From: Draconibacterium sp.
GTDB lineage: Bacteria; Bacteroidota; Bacteroidia; Bacteroidales; Prolixibacteraceae
Direction: 5' to 3'
Assembly: GCA_016705335.1 (NCBI GenBank)
Contig: JADIYN010000012.1
Span: 1-64,000 of the forward strand
DNA length: 64,000 nt
This document shows positions 1 to 9,215 of this stretch, piece by piece; positions within the stretch are counted from its first letter, which is position 1, and the number at the start of each line of letters is the position of its first letter. The notes below the pieces were generated by a model that made no database searches, had not been told where the DNA came from, and was given only the letters and a program-made list of their open reading frames with translations. The translations under genes and the position numbers were made by a program.

Positions 1-1029
1 AACTTCTTTTCTGAAGATATTATCGAACTTCTTCAAAAATATGGAGTTGAATCGACTTTGGAACGCGGTGGACGATACTTTCCGGCAAGCAACAAGTCAC
101 TTGATATTTTGAATGCACTGTTGGCGTGGGTAACCAAAATGGGTATTGAAATTAAATGTAACCAGCGGGTTGAAAAACTTTTGATTGAAAATGGAGAAAT
201 TACCGGAGTTAAATCAAATGGAGAAAATTTTACCGCTCAAAAAGTAATACTTGCAACCGGAGGAAAATCATATCCCGGAACAGGTTCAACAGGAGATGGT
301 TATGAGCTTGCACGACAAGTCGGGCACACAATCGAAAAGCCAATTCCGGCGCTGGTTCCGCTTGAAACAAAAGGGAGTATAGCACAAAACCTGCAAGGGC
401 TGAACCTGAAAAATGTAAAAGCAGTTATTTGGGTTGACGGAAAAAAGGCCGGTGAAGATTTTGGAGAAATGATTTTTACACATTTTGGTTTATCGGGCCC
501 AATTATTCTGACACTGAGCAGGATTGCCGTTGCTGCACTCCAAAACAATAAAAAAGTTGAAATCGCTATCGACTTAAAACCTGCACTTGACGAACAAAAA
601 TTAGATACCCGGTTGATCCGCGATTTAAACGAGCAGGGTAAAAAACAAATCGGAAATATATTTCGCGAGTGGCTACCTGCTTCAATGATCCCGGTTTTTA
701 TTGAAAAACTTCAAATTAACCCCGATAAAGAATGCCACCAGGTTACAGGAAATGAACGGAAACAAATCAGGAATTTAATGAAAAACCTGCGTTTTGAAAT
801 TTCACACAACCGTTCGTTTAAAGAGGCAATTATTACTGCCGGCGGGATTGTAACTTCAGAGATTTCGCCTAAAACCATGGAATCAAAACTGGTAAAAGGC
901 CTTTATTTTGCAGGCGAAGTAATTGATTTGGATGCCGAAACGGGTGGGTACAATTTGCAGATTGCGTATTCTACAGGTTGGCTGGCTGGGAATTCGGCAG
1001 GGAAGCCAATTAGCCAATTAAAAATTTGA
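1..1029 (+). CDS. BaiN/HI0933-type NAD(P)/FAD-dependent oxidoreductase, 5'-truncated
   Basis: The frame is open from base 1, so the N-terminus with the first FAD-binding glycine motif lies outside the window. The visible part begins in the FAD-domain helix (ERGGRYFPAS) and includes the second nucleotide-contact region (VILATGGKSYPGTGSTGDGY), which is characteristic of the HI0933/BaiN flavoprotein family. It ends with the conserved FAD-closing segment (KGLYFAGEVIDLDAETGGYNLQIAYSTGWLAG). Family members are about 400 residues and about 340 are present. Substrates are poorly known for most members; BaiN in gut clostridia reduces bile-acid intermediates, but that function should not be transferred here. 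No frameshift is seen. Confidence 0.9.
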   Translation, partial: NFFSEDIIELLQKYGVESTLERGGRYFPASNKSLDILNALLAWVTKMGIEIKCNQRVEKLLIENGEITGVKSNGENFTAQKVILATGGKSYPGTGSTGDGYELARQVGHTIEKPIPALVPLETKGSIAQNLQGLNLKNVKAVIWVDGKKAGEDFGEMIFTHFGLSGPIILTLSRIAVAALQNNKKVEIAIDLKPALDEQKLDTRLIRDLNEQGKKQIGNIFREWLPASMIPVFIEKLQINPDKECHQVTGNERKQIRNLMKNLRFEISHNRSFKEAIITAGGIVTSEISPKTMESKLVKGLYFAGEVIDLDAETGGYNLQIAYSTGWLAGNSAGKPISQLKI

Positions 1030-1111
1030 AATTTGAAATTAAAAATTGAAGAGCCAGAAGCCACCCGCAAATTTCCCCAATGACTAATGACCAATAACTA
1101 ATTTCCAATGA

Positions 1112-1309
1112 TTATTCTTCCAAAACATTTTGCACCCTACCTACTTCTCCTGTGGCCAGCATTACTTTTATGCCATGTGGATGAAAGTCGGCGCTGGTAA
1201 GAAGGCGTTTTACAATTCCTTCGGTAAGCTCTCCGGTGCGTTGGTGGTGTTTTTGCACAATCTCCACAAGGTCGCCGGTTTTAATGTTTTTTCTGTATCG
1301 TCCGTCCAT
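1112..1309 (-). CDS. YwbE family protein (DUF2196)
   Basis: A 65-residue protein with the full YwbE signature: a basic start (DGRYRKNI), then KTGDLVEIVQK, then TGELTEGIVKRLLT and HPHGIKVMLATGEVGRVQ. The length equals the usual family length, so it looks complete. The fold is a small beta-barrel and the biochemical role is unknown. It lies alone, downstream of queA in the same orientation with a 92-bp gap that contains two short inverted repeats. No signal peptide or membrane segment is present. Confidence 0.85.
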   Translation of the reverse strand: MDGRYRKNIKTGDLVEIVQKHHQRTGELTEGIVKRLLTSADFHPHGIKVMLATGEVGRVQNVLEE

Positions 1310-1324
1310 TTTTTGATTTTATAA

Positions 1325-1385
1325 TATACCCTTTCGGGTATAAAGTTGCACAAGATTAAATGATTTATAACCTATCAGGTATAAT
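1325..1385. promoter_or_regulatory. Two inverted repeats upstream of ywbE
   Basis: A perfect hairpin or operator-like sequence, tataccc-tttc-gggtata, lies at 1325-1342. A quasi-palindrome around acctatcaggt follows at about 1365-1382. Both share the half-site TATACC/GGTATA. They sit in the 5' leader of ywbE and just beyond the queA stop codon. They could be operator half-sites or weak transcript ends; there is no T-run to make a standard terminator. Confidence 0.3.
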
Positions 1386-1401
1386 TTAAGATATTCAAAA
1401 C

Positions 1402-2611
1402 CTACCTCAAATACAAATTACTATCACCATAACTCAAAAACCTGAAATTATTGGAATGCGCATAATCGTAAACTTTTTTCCAATCATCACCTAAAAATGC
1501 ACTGATTAACAACAGTAAAGTGCTTTGTGACTGATGAAAATTGGTAAACATGCCATCGATTACTTTAAAATTATACCCAAGAAGAATGATTATTTGTGTT
1601 GAAAACTGAATTGAAACCTGCCCACTTTTCTCCAAATATTCAAAAATGTTTTGAAATGCCTTTTTTGTGCTGATTTTTGCTTCAGTTTCGTACGGTTCCC
1701 ACTGTGAAATTTTAGGATTTTTGGAATCGAAAGTTAAGTTCTCCAACTGTAAACCCAACCAATACAAGCTTTCAATTGAACGGACAGAAGTTGTTCCAAC
1801 CGCGATAATTTTATTTTGATTATTAATAAAATCCACGATTACACTTTTCGGAACAATTACCATTTCGTTGTGCATTGTGTGCCGGTCGATAATTTCCGAT
1901 TTTACAGGCTGAAATGTTCCTGCGCTCACATGTAAGGTAATTTCGCTTGTCGAAATATTTCGTTGTTGAAGTTTCATTAAAACTGAATCGGTAAAATGTA
2001 GTCCCGCTGTGGGCGCCGCCACCGATCCATCGATCTTTGCATAAACAGTTTGGTAAGTTTCTTCATCCGATGCTTCGGTTTCACGGTTTAGATAGGGAGG
2101 AATTGGCAAAACCCCTGTGTGTTCAATTATTTCGGAAAAAGTAAATGGTTTGTCCCAACAGAATTTTACATGAAATGTGTTTCCCAACTGAGAAATTCTT
2201 TCAGCCTGAAGTTTAACTTTTTTTCCTGAAATCTCAATCTCATTCGACAAAATGCCACTTTTCCATTTTTTGCATTGCCGATCATACATTTCCAAACCAC
2301 CTGTTTTTTTTCCTGAAAAGCAAGCTGATAATCATGCGGTTCAACAGGTTCCAAACAAAATATTTCAATTTGAGAACCTGTTTCTTTCCTAAAAAATAAA
2401 CGCGCATGAATTACCCTTGTGTTATTAAAAACCAACCGGGTTTTTCAGGGATAAAATCAACACAGTTTTGAAATGTGGTTTCACTTATTTTGCCATTTTC
2501 CCAAACCAATAATTTCGATTGATCCCGTTCCGTTAATGGATACTTTGCAATTTTTGATTCCGGCAAATCGTAGGTAAAATCGCTTATTCTTATGTTTTTG
2601 AATGAATTCAA
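1402..2611 (-). CDS. queA: tRNA preQ1(34) S-adenosylmethionine ribosyltransferase-isomerase QueA (two frameshifts)
   Basis: QueA transfers the ribosyl group of SAM to preQ1 in tRNA, giving epoxyqueuosine. Three frame segments join into one protein. The N-terminal part carries ISDFTYDLPESKIAKYPLTERD; the middle carries VFNNTRVIHARLFF and FCLEPVE; the C-terminal part carries AAPTAGLHFTDSVL, LHVSAGTFQPV and HTMHNE, ending with GMFTNFHQSQSTLLLLISAF. All are diagnostic of the family. Frame changes occur near 2430 and near 2270, the latter in an A/T homopolymer, which suggests indel errors rather than decay. No ATG lies in frame near the expected N-terminus; a TTG at 2611 is the best in-frame start, but a lost base could hide an ATG. 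Confidence 0.85.
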
Positions 2612-2670
2612 TTTATCTTTCTGTTTTAAGGCTGGCAAAAATAGTTTAAAAATCCATCGGTTTAAAATTG

Positions 2671-2678
2671 TACTTTTG
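2671..2678 (+). promoter_or_regulatory. Bacteroidota -7 box for the DUF2027-Smr gene
   Basis: The octamer tacttttg fits TANNTTTG, the -7 element of the Bacteroidota primary sigma factor. A TTTA at 2645-2648 could be a weak -33 element. The predicted transcript start would fall about 10 bases before the ATG at 2695, so the leader would be very short. No Shine-Dalgarno sequence precedes this ATG, which is common in the phylum. Confidence 0.45.
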
Positions 2679-2694
2679 CCAAAAATTTTAAACA

Positions 2695-3730
2695 ATGATA
2701 AAAGTAGGCGATAAAGTGAAGTTTTTGAATGATGTTGGGGGTGGTGTGGTTACCCGTTTTCTGAATAAAAACCTTGTAATGGTTGAGAATTATGACGGTT
2801 TTGAAATTCCTTATCCCATTTTACAGCTGCTTAACACAAGCGATCCTGAACTAAACGTCGGTTCAGGAAGTCAGGCAAAACAAAATATTCAAACCCAAAT
2901 TGCCCCAAAAATTGAGATAGAAGAAAGTCCGGGTGAAATCATAAACGGTAAAAATTCACCCGATTTTTATTTTTGCTTTGTACCTGCGGATTCAAGAAAT
3001 CCGCTGGCAGCAGATATAAAACTTTATCTTGTTAACGACAGTAATTTTACGGTTTTATTCCGATATTCCCATATAAACAAAGATGGTTTTGAAACTGTAA
3101 AAAACGGTACTGTTCAGTCAAATTCAAGGTTGCTGATTGAAAGTATTGTTCAAAATGATTTAAGCGAATTGCCCGAATACGGGTTTCAAATCATCTATTT
3201 TCAGAAAAACGAAAACGAGTGGAGAGAAGCTATTACAAAACGGTTTAAAGTTAATCCGGTAAAATTTTACAAGGAAACAAGCTTTTATCCGAACCAGCTT
3301 TTCAAAAAAAGTGCAATGGTTTTACAAATAACACCAAATATTTTTTCTCCTGAAATTGACAAACTAACTGAAGCAGATTTTCAGAAAGTTGTTGCTGAAA
3401 AAAATCAGGAGCCGGTTACAGAAGAAATTCCTCAAAAACGAGCTGCTGAAATTGTTGAGGTTGATTTGCATATTAATGAACTGCTTGATAATTCAACTGG
3501 TTTGAGCAATTCGGATATTTTAGCGCTTCAAATAGAAAAGTTGAATCGGAAATGAAATTGGCTATTCAGAGCGGTGTCCGGAAATTGTATTTATTCATGG
3601 AATTGGCCAGGGAGTGCTGAAACAGGAAGTGACTAACATACTTAAATCAAAGTTCAGAAAGTATTATTTTCAGGATGCATCTTTTAAAGAATATGGGTTT
3701 GGAGCTACAATGGTGATTTTAAGAAAGTAG
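2695..3730 (+). CDS. DUF2027 domain-containing protein with C-terminal Smr domain (two frameshifts)
   Basis: The N-terminal 40 residues (KVGDKVKFLNDVGGGVVTRF) and the central beta-rich region, roughly residues 85-220, match the DUF2027 proteins of Bacteroidota. The C-terminus is a Smr domain: VEVDLHINEL, then a helix ending IEKFESEMKLAIQSG, then IVFIHGIGQGVLKQEV and GATMVILRK. The reading frame slips near 3541 and again near 3574; each needs one added base, the first in a T-run. Smr domains bind or nick branched or mismatched nucleic acid, and MutS2-type Smr also acts on RNA at stalled ribosomes. The role of this fusion is unknown. It is divergent from queA. Confidence 0.8.
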
Positions 3731-3756
3731 AAAAACTTTTTTAGTAAAAGTTAATA

Positions 3757-4981
3757 TCATTTAAAAACAGATTTAACAGCTTCAAGATATTTCATTCCTG
3801 TTATAGTATCGGGCTCGAGGTAACTGCCTTCAGTCCATTCATTCCAGCAATTGATATTTAAAATCCGCGGCCCGGTTGGGTCTGCCAATAATTTCTCTTT
3901 TGTCATTTGTAACGCTGTTCTGAAATTCTCCGGAGTATTGTTCCCAATTGTATTCATAAAAGGGTAGCCCACATTTGCCCATTCCGAATTAGAATCACAA
4001 CGCGGAGTAGGATCCCAGCCCATAGTAACATTTGGGAAATATGGAACATTATATTCCGATTTTGCCTTTTCCCAATGTTCAAAATACCTGTCCCGTACCC
4101 AGTTATAATCGGTTTGTGTTTCGGGCAACTCTGTGTGGTGAATCCATACATAAGAAGTTGCTGAGTTGAACCCTAATACTTTGATTAGTTCAGGAATATT
4201 TTTTGGAGCGTTCTCAACAGGTAAAATTGGGTTTCCCCAGGCAACCAAATTCCAGTGAATCCCATTTAAACCTGCATTTTTTGCTTTGGTTTCCATTCTT
4301 TCCATTGCAGCTTTTGTAGCCTCTAAACTGCCAAATCCTTCCACGAATTTCTGTATATCGTATATCGAAAAATATGGTTTGCCATCAATTTTCCAATAGT
4401 TGGGTTTTGAGAAGTATTCTTTAATAACAAATCACCAATTTCTTCAAATCTTTCAGGCGAAACTTTGCCTGGATAAAGCAGTTTTGTGCAGCTCCCCTGG
4501 AGTAAGGATGTATGTTTACCCAGTCGTGATTGGCCCACATTAAAGCAAATTTTATAGAATCAGTATTCTTTGCTTTCAGAAAACCTTCATCGATACAACG
4601 GTTTAAAAACGGACCATCCTCATACATGTACCAATCGAAAATAAAGCAGTCGATTCCATTTTCAACTGCAGCATCAATTTTCATAGCCATCACCCCGGGG
4701 TCTTTCTCATCAACAGTTCCCCACATTGGAACTTTTGGTTGCTGATGATCCGGAAATCTTGGTTTAGCGTTTTTTACCAATTCCCACTCAGCCCAGTTTT
4801 CACCCATATTTAAATCATTTCGCGGGTCACCTGTATGGTAATTTGGGAAATAATATGCAGCAACTGTAATTTCTTCTGATTTATCAGATTTAGTTGAGTT
4901 TTTGGTTTTACAGGAATAAAATAATTCAACGAGAAGTATAAAAGAGACAGTCAGGATTAAGTGTATTTGCTTTGATTTCAT
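3757..4981 (-). CDS. Secreted lipoprotein with glycoside hydrolase family 99-like (WbsX) domain (frameshifted)
   Basis: The protein begins with a lipoprotein signal (FILLVELFYSC, Cys at about residue 24). The GH99-like/WbsX domain follows: VAAYYFPNYH, then GIDCFIFDWYMYEDGPFLNRC, then KFALMWANHDW, and near the end NINCWNEWTEGSYLEPD. These match the family whose members include endo-alpha-mannanase-like enzymes and the WbsX proteins of O-antigen loci. Frame changes occur near 4485 and near 4430; the segments join well as PGKVSPERFEEIGDL, then KEYFSKPNYWKIDGKPYFS. It is probably surface- or periplasm-anchored and acts on glycans. No SusC/SusD pair lies nearby, so the substrate cannot be guessed from context. 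Confidence 0.8.
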
Positions 4982-5107
4982 AGATGATTTTTTTGATAAA
5001 GTTGGTTAAAAATGATATCAAATTGCATAAAATTTAATCAATTTTTGGATTTCACAAATTAATACAATTCTATGAAATCAAATCCTAAAATACTTTATTT
5101 TAAGCAT

Positions 5108-5141
5108 AAAAAAAGGGAACAACTTTTCAGTTATTCCCTTT
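5108..5141 (-). terminator. Rho-independent terminator after the tRNA pair
   Basis: Read on the minus strand, the stem aaagggaa / ttcccttt encloses a loop that itself contains aact/agtt, and a run of seven T follows. It lies 3 bases past the end of tRNA-Tyr, so it likely ends the Thr-Tyr transcript. Confidence 0.75.
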
Positions 5142-5143
5142 CG

Positions 5144-5225
5144 TGGGGAGAGCAGGATTCGAACCTACGAAGGCGTTGCCAATAGATTTACAGTCTGCCC
5201 CGTTTGACCGCTTCGGTATCTCCCC
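5144..5225 (-). tRNA. tRNA-Tyr (anticodon GTA)
   Basis: The minus strand folds as a class II tRNA of 82 nt. The acceptor is GGGGAGA / TCTCCCC with discriminator A, the anticodon loop is CTGTAAA (anticodon GTA), there is a long variable arm, and the T loop contains GGTTCGAATCC. CCA is not encoded. It lies 114 bp downstream of tRNA-Thr, probably on the same transcript. Confidence 0.95.
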
Positions 5226-5285
5226 AATATTTTTTTGAGCCTAATTTTATGTTTTTGAACGGGACAAAACAAAAGCTCAATTTTT

Positions 5286-5328
5286 TGAGCCGAATCTCAT
5301 CCCGATAGTTATCGGGACGAACTGAAGA
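5286..5328 (-). repeat. Duplicated 3' end of tRNA-Thr interrupted by a palindrome
   Basis: A 14-bp exact copy of the tRNA-Thr 3' end (tgagccgaatctca) occurs at 5286-5299 and again inside the true gene at 5338-5351. The copy is followed by a palindrome, cccgatagttatcggg (5301-5316), and then by cgaactga-gac, which resumes the tRNA T-arm sequence. So part of the T arm has been replaced by a REP-like palindrome. It is not a functional tRNA. Confidence 0.6.
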
Positions 5329-5339
5329 CTCAAATAATG

Positions 5340-5413
5340 AGCCGAATCTCAGATTCGAACTGAGGACCCCGAGATTACAAATCACGTGCTCTGGCCAACT
5401 GAGCTAATCCGGC
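5340..5413 (-). tRNA. tRNA-Thr (anticodon TGT)
   Basis: The minus strand folds as a class I tRNA of 74 nt. The acceptor is GCCGGAT / ATTCGGC with one G-T pair, the D arm contains AGCTCAGTTGG, the anticodon loop is TTTGTAA (anticodon TGT, reading ACA), and the T loop is AGTTCGAATCT. CCA is not encoded. It is upstream of tRNA-Tyr in the same orientation. Confidence 0.95.
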
Positions 5414-5544
5414 TTATTTTTTTGTTACAATATATATTCAGAACGTATGCTGTTTTCAAATTCAGCGGCGCAAAGAAAAGCATTAATTTTTGAATCTGCA
5501 AAACTTTTCACCCAGTTTATTTTCCTTTTTTTATAAAAAAAAGT

Positions 5545-5641
5545 GGGTAAGCTACCTGTGTCACACCGCTTCAACCGCCTACCCTTGCTGCCTTCCGACT
5601 CTGGGGGGTTTCAGCAGGAGCTGGTTGCACAGGACTTACCC
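5545..5641 (-). ncRNA. ffs: Signal recognition particle RNA, small bacterial type
   Basis: On the minus strand the core GAGTCGGAAGGCAGCAAGGG is the conserved helix 8 region that binds Ffh, with the GGAA tetraloop. The outer ends gggtaagtcctgtg and cacaggtagcttaccc pair to close one long hairpin of about 97 nt. The RNA targets nascent membrane proteins with Ffh and FtsY. Exact ends are inferred from the pairing. Confidence 0.9.
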
Positions 5642-5791
5642 GGCGCAAAAGTAGAAAAATTTAGTTTACTTCCAAACAAAAAGAACATACCTTGCAATTT
5701 TACACTTTCACAATATCTGATATTCCTAAAAACACATATATTATTTGGCAACTTCAACCGGATTTGATACAATTCACAAAAAAAATACATT

Positions 5792-5799
5792 TATATTTG
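5792..5799 (+). promoter_or_regulatory. -7 box upstream of the DUF4199 gene
   Basis: Tatatttg is an exact TANNTTTG match and lies 28 bases before the ATG at 5827. A TTTG at 5763-5766 may serve as -33, although the 25-base spacing is longer than usual. It supports choosing the start at 5827 over upstream start codons. Confidence 0.5.
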
Positions 5800-5826
5800 T
5801 CTGAACTTAACTTAAAAAAAACAATC

Positions 5827-6339
5827 ATGGAAGAGAAATCAGTATCAATTTGGAAATCAACAATGTTTTCGGGTGTTTACCTAGCTGTTGCTTTGATTTT
5901 GTTGTCTGTTATTTTTTATGCAACGGGTAATATGTTTTCAAAAGTTGCCCAGTATTCATCGTACCCGATAATTATTGCTGGAATAATCTGGGGCCAGTTG
6001 AGTTATAGAAAAGAACTTGGAGGAATTTCAACTTACGGACAAGCTTTGACGGCAGGTTTATTAACAATGGTTTTTGCTTCAATCATAACAAGTATTTATA
6101 CTTATTTACTGTATGCCATAATCGATCCGTCACTTCAGGAACAAATGCGAATTTTTACTGAAGAACAAATGGTAGCGCAAGGTAAAGTTCCGGAAGAACA
6201 AATGGAAATGGCGTTAAATATGGCAGCAAAATTTCAAACTCCGACAATGATGGCCGTAATCGGTATTTTTGGTGGAGCTTTGATTGGTTTGATAATTTCT
6301 TTAATAACAGCAATTTTTATTAAAAAAGAACCCATCTGA
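5827..6339 (+). CDS. DUF4199 domain-containing membrane protein
   Basis: A 170-residue integral membrane protein with about four hydrophobic segments: residues 15-35, 38-55, 75-100 and 140-165. The pattern and the motif KELGGISTYGQALTAG match DUF4199, a Bacteroidota family of unknown function. The frame is open upstream, but the ATG at 5827 follows a -7 box and gives the normal family N-terminus. It is followed after 31 bp by a polyprenyl-phosphate type glycosyltransferase. DUF4199 next to such a transferase is a recurrent arrangement in Bacteroidota, so they probably form one operon with the next gene. Confidence 0.85.
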   Translation: MEEKSVSIWKSTMFSGVYLAVALILLSVIFYATGNMFSKVAQYSSYPIIIAGIIWGQLSYRKELGGISTYGQALTAGLLTMVFASIITSIYTYLLYAIIDPSLQEQMRIFTEEQMVAQGKVPEEQMEMALNMAAKFQTPTMMAVIGIFGGALIGLIISLITAIFIKKEPI

Positions 6340-6370
6340 CGAGGTTCCTGAATAAATTTCAAAAACTTAT

Positions 6371-7324
6371 ATGGATATTTCCGTAGTAATTCCACTTTTT
6401 AATGAGGAAGAATCTCTTCCCGAATTGGCGGGCTGGATAGATAAAGTAATGATTGAGAATAATTTCTCTTACGAAATCATTATGATTGATGATGGAAGTA
6501 AAGATAATTCGTGGCAAGTGGTTGAAGAACTTCAAACTAAAAATCCGCTGGTAAAAGGAATAAAATTCAGGAGAAATTACGGTAAATCCGCAGCATTGTA
6601 TTGTGGATTCGATGTAGCTGAAGGTGACGTGGTAATTACAATGGATGCCGATTTACAGGACAGCCCCGATGAAATCCCCGGTCTTTTCAAAATGATAAAA
6701 AAAGATGGTTTCGATCTCGTTTCGGGATGGAAAAAGAAGAGATACGACCCGGTTTTTACAAAAAATTTACCAAGCAAATTCTACAATTTCACAGTGCGTT
6801 TTATTACTGGAATCAAGCTGCACGATATGAACTGCGGCCTAAAAGCCTATCGTAAAAATGTAATAAAAAGCATTGAAGTTTATGGCGAAATGCACCGCTA
6901 TATTCCGGTTTTGGCAAAGTGGGCCGGGTATAAAAATATCGGCGAAAAAGTTGTAATTCACAGCGAACGAAAATATGGTGTCACAAAATTCGGAATGGAA
7001 AGATTCATCCGTGGACCACTTGATTTACTGTCGGTTACATTTATTTCAAGATTTGTTAAACGCCCAATGCACTTTTTTGGGATATTGGGGATTTTAATGG
7101 TACTTGTCGGAATTTTTGCTTCAATTTGGCTGGCAATACAGAAAATCTGGGAAATAAAACATGGAATTGTTGGACACCTGATTACTAACAGCCCTTATTT
7201 TTATATTGCTTTAACTTCGATGGTAATTGGAGCACAGTTTTTTATGGGTGGTTTTATGGGCGAACTGATTTCCCGCAGCGCCAGCGAAAGAAACAATTAT
7301 CAGATAGAAAAAAGAACGTTCTAA
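6371..7324 (+). CDS. Glycosyltransferase family 2, polyprenyl-phosphate sugar transferase type
   Basis: The GT-A domain starts SVVIPLFNEEESLPEL, with IIMIDDGSKDNS and the metal-binding DxD region TMDADLQDSPDEI (about residues 90-102). A further motif, DMNCGLKAYR, follows. Two C-terminal membrane segments, at about 235-260 and 275-300, match the GtrB/DPM1-like group that loads a sugar onto undecaprenyl phosphate. Its 317 residues are typical. It acts at the cytoplasmic face of the inner membrane. The acceptor glycan and the partner flippase are not in this cluster. Confidence 0.88.
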   Translation: MDISVVIPLFNEEESLPELAGWIDKVMIENNFSYEIIMIDDGSKDNSWQVVEELQTKNPLVKGIKFRRNYGKSAALYCGFDVAEGDVVITMDADLQDSPDEIPGLFKMIKKDGFDLVSGWKKKRYDPVFTKNLPSKFYNFTVRFITGIKLHDMNCGLKAYRKNVIKSIEVYGEMHRYIPVLAKWAGYKNIGEKVVIHSERKYGVTKFGMERFIRGPLDLLSVTFISRFVKRPMHFFGILGILMVLVGIFASIWLAIQKIWEIKHGIVGHLITNSPYFYIALTSMVIGAQFFMGGFMGELISRSASERNNYQIEKRTF

Positions 7325-7347
7325 AACAAAAAACACCAAATACCTTA

Positions 7348-8178
7348 ATGGTCGAAAAAGAGATTCAATTCAGAAAAAAAAGGGAAATCGGCGACATTTT
7401 TACAGATTCATTTGAATTTTTAAAACAAGAATTTAAACCCATTTCGAAGTTAATCGGAATTTATGTTTTACCATTTTTGTTGCTGTACGGATTGGTGCAG
7501 GTTTATCTTCAAAAAAATGTAATTAGCCGGTTTGATTTTTCCAATCCCGATACTTTGCTCGAAAATATTGGCCCATTGTACCTGAATATATTTCTTTTTT
7601 CGCTTTTTGGGTTATTCGTACAATCGTTATTGATTGCAGCATTTTACTCATATATTGACGTTTACATAAAAAAAGGAAAAGGGAATTTCGACCTTTCTGA
7701 AATCACAGCAAATCTTTTTTCAAATGGGCTACTGGTAATCGGAGGCAGTTTTGTTTTGTTTTTTATGGTAATGATCGGTGTAGTACTTTGCATTATTCCG
7801 GGTATATATTTTGCAAACACTTTTTCGATCATATTTTTTATTTTAATTTTTGAGAAAAAAGGGCTGGCAAACGCATTCATTCGTTCATCTGCTCTCGTAA
7901 AAAAGCAGTGGTGGAACACATTTTTAATTAATATAGTAGGAATAATTATTATATGGACTGTAAGTATGATTATCTCAATACCAACAATGATTACAGGATT
8001 TTCGAAAAGCATTTTCAATCATGATATGGCATCCGTTGAATATCCTGACTGGTATTGGGTGTTAATCGCTTTTTCAACCATTGTTTCGTCGGTATTATAT
8101 ATTATTCTTTATACTTTTTTGGCTTTTCAGTATTTTAATTTAGACGAAAATACAGAAGAATTAAAACACACAGATTGA
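7348..8178 (+). CDS. Multi-pass membrane protein of unknown function
   Basis: A 276-residue protein with a basic, soluble N-terminal stretch (FRKKREIGDIFTDSFEFLKQ) and about six hydrophobic segments. The arrangement of a DSFEFLKQ-like amphipathic start followed by paired helices resembles the glycerophosphodiester phosphodiesterase-type membrane domain family. I cannot assign a reaction. It follows the glycosyltransferase by 23 bp and is likely co-transcribed. It ends without an obvious terminator, facing the convergent nitronate monooxygenase gene. Confidence 0.7.
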   Translation: MVEKEIQFRKKREIGDIFTDSFEFLKQEFKPISKLIGIYVLPFLLLYGLVQVYLQKNVISRFDFSNPDTLLENIGPLYLNIFLFSLFGLFVQSLLIAAFYSYIDVYIKKGKGNFDLSEITANLFSNGLLVIGGSFVLFFMVMIGVVLCIIPGIYFANTFSIIFFILIFEKKGLANAFIRSSALVKKQWWNTFLINIVGIIIIWTVSMIISIPTMITGFSKSIFNHDMASVEYPDWYWVLIAFSTIVSSVLYIILYTFLAFQYFNLDENTEELKHTD

Positions 8179-8227
8179 AAGAATACATATTGAAAAATCC
8201 CGATAATAATTCTATAGTTCACAAAAT

Positions 8228-9181
8228 TCAAAAGTTATATTTCCCGCCTTCAATAATTTCTCTTTTCGCAACCTGAAATTCAGAAATAAGATTTTCCATT
8301 ATTCGATTAACCGGAAGAACCTCTTTTATTTGTGCTGAAACCTGCCCGATTTCAAGTTCACCATTTTCAAGATCGCCTTCAAACATTCCTTTTTTTGCCC
8401 GGCCTTTTCCCAATAAATCGCGCAGTTCTTCAGGTGTGGCCGCATTTTGTTCAGCAATATCCACCAAATTGAAAAAATTGTTTTTCACAAGTCTAACGGG
8501 TGCCAGCTTTTTAAGCGATAATTTTGTTCCTCCCTCTCCTATTTCGGTTATCAGTTTTTTGAAATCGGGATGTGCTGATGATTCTTCAGAAATGGCAAAG
8601 CGTGTACCTATCTGAACACCGTCAGAACCCAACGCCATACATGCCAGCATCGACTCTCCTGATGAAATACCACCTGCAGCGAGCAATGGTAAACTAGTTG
8701 CTTTCCGCACTGAAGGAATTAAAGCCAGGGTAGTTGTTTCTTCCCTTCCGTTGTGTCCACCAGCTTCGAACCCTTCAGCAACAATTGCATCAACACCGGC
8801 AGCTTCGCATTTTTCGGCAAAAAACGAACTCGAAACAACATGAACAACAGTAATTCCCCTTTCTTTTAACCAGGCTGTCCACAATTTAGGGCTTCCTGCC
8901 GAAGTAAAAACGATTTTAACTTTATGATTGGCAATAATATTCATCACTTCTCCCAATTCAGGATACATTAGCGGAACATTCACTCCAAATGGTTTTGTTG
9001 TAGCATTTTGAGTTTTAATAATATGTTCCTCCAAAACTTCGGGGTGCATTGAACCCGCTCCAATCAATCCCAAACCACCGGCGTTACTCACTGCCGAGGC
9101 CAGTTTCCAACCTGAACACCAAACCATTCCAGCCTGAATAACCGGAAATTCAATATCAAACAATGCACAAACTCTATTCAT
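8228..9181 (-). CDS. Nitronate monooxygenase / NPD-type FMN oxidoreductase
   Basis: A 317-residue TIM-barrel flavoprotein. Family marks are FPVIQAGMVWCSGWKLASAVSNAGGLGLIGAGSM at the start, VDAIVAEGFEAGGHNG around residue 145, LPLLAAGGISSG and LGSDGVQIGTRFAIS for FMN phosphate binding. The AGGHNG motif carries the histidine used as catalytic base in 2-nitropropane dioxygenase-like enzymes. Class II nitronate monooxygenases and FabK-type enoyl reductases share this fold, so the substrate is uncertain. It ends the leftward folP-cdaA run, 34 bp after cdaA. Confidence 0.85.
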   Translation of the reverse strand: MNRVCALFDIEFPVIQAGMVWCSGWKLASAVSNAGGLGLIGAGSMHPEVLEEHIIKTQNATTKPFGVNVPLMYPELGEVMNIIANHKVKIVFTSAGSPKLWTAWLKERGITVVHVVSSSFFAEKCEAAGVDAIVAEGFEAGGHNGREETTTLALIPSVRKATSLPLLAAGGISSGESMLACMALGSDGVQIGTRFAISEESSAHPDFKKLITEIGEGGTKLSLKKLAPVRLVKNNFFNLVDIAEQNAATPEELRDLLGKGRAKKGMFEGDLENGELEIGQVSAQIKEVLPVNRIMENLISEFQVAKREIIEGGKYNF

Positions 9182-9215
9182 TGTTAATTCGTTTTGTTAA
9201 AATTTTTATTGATTT

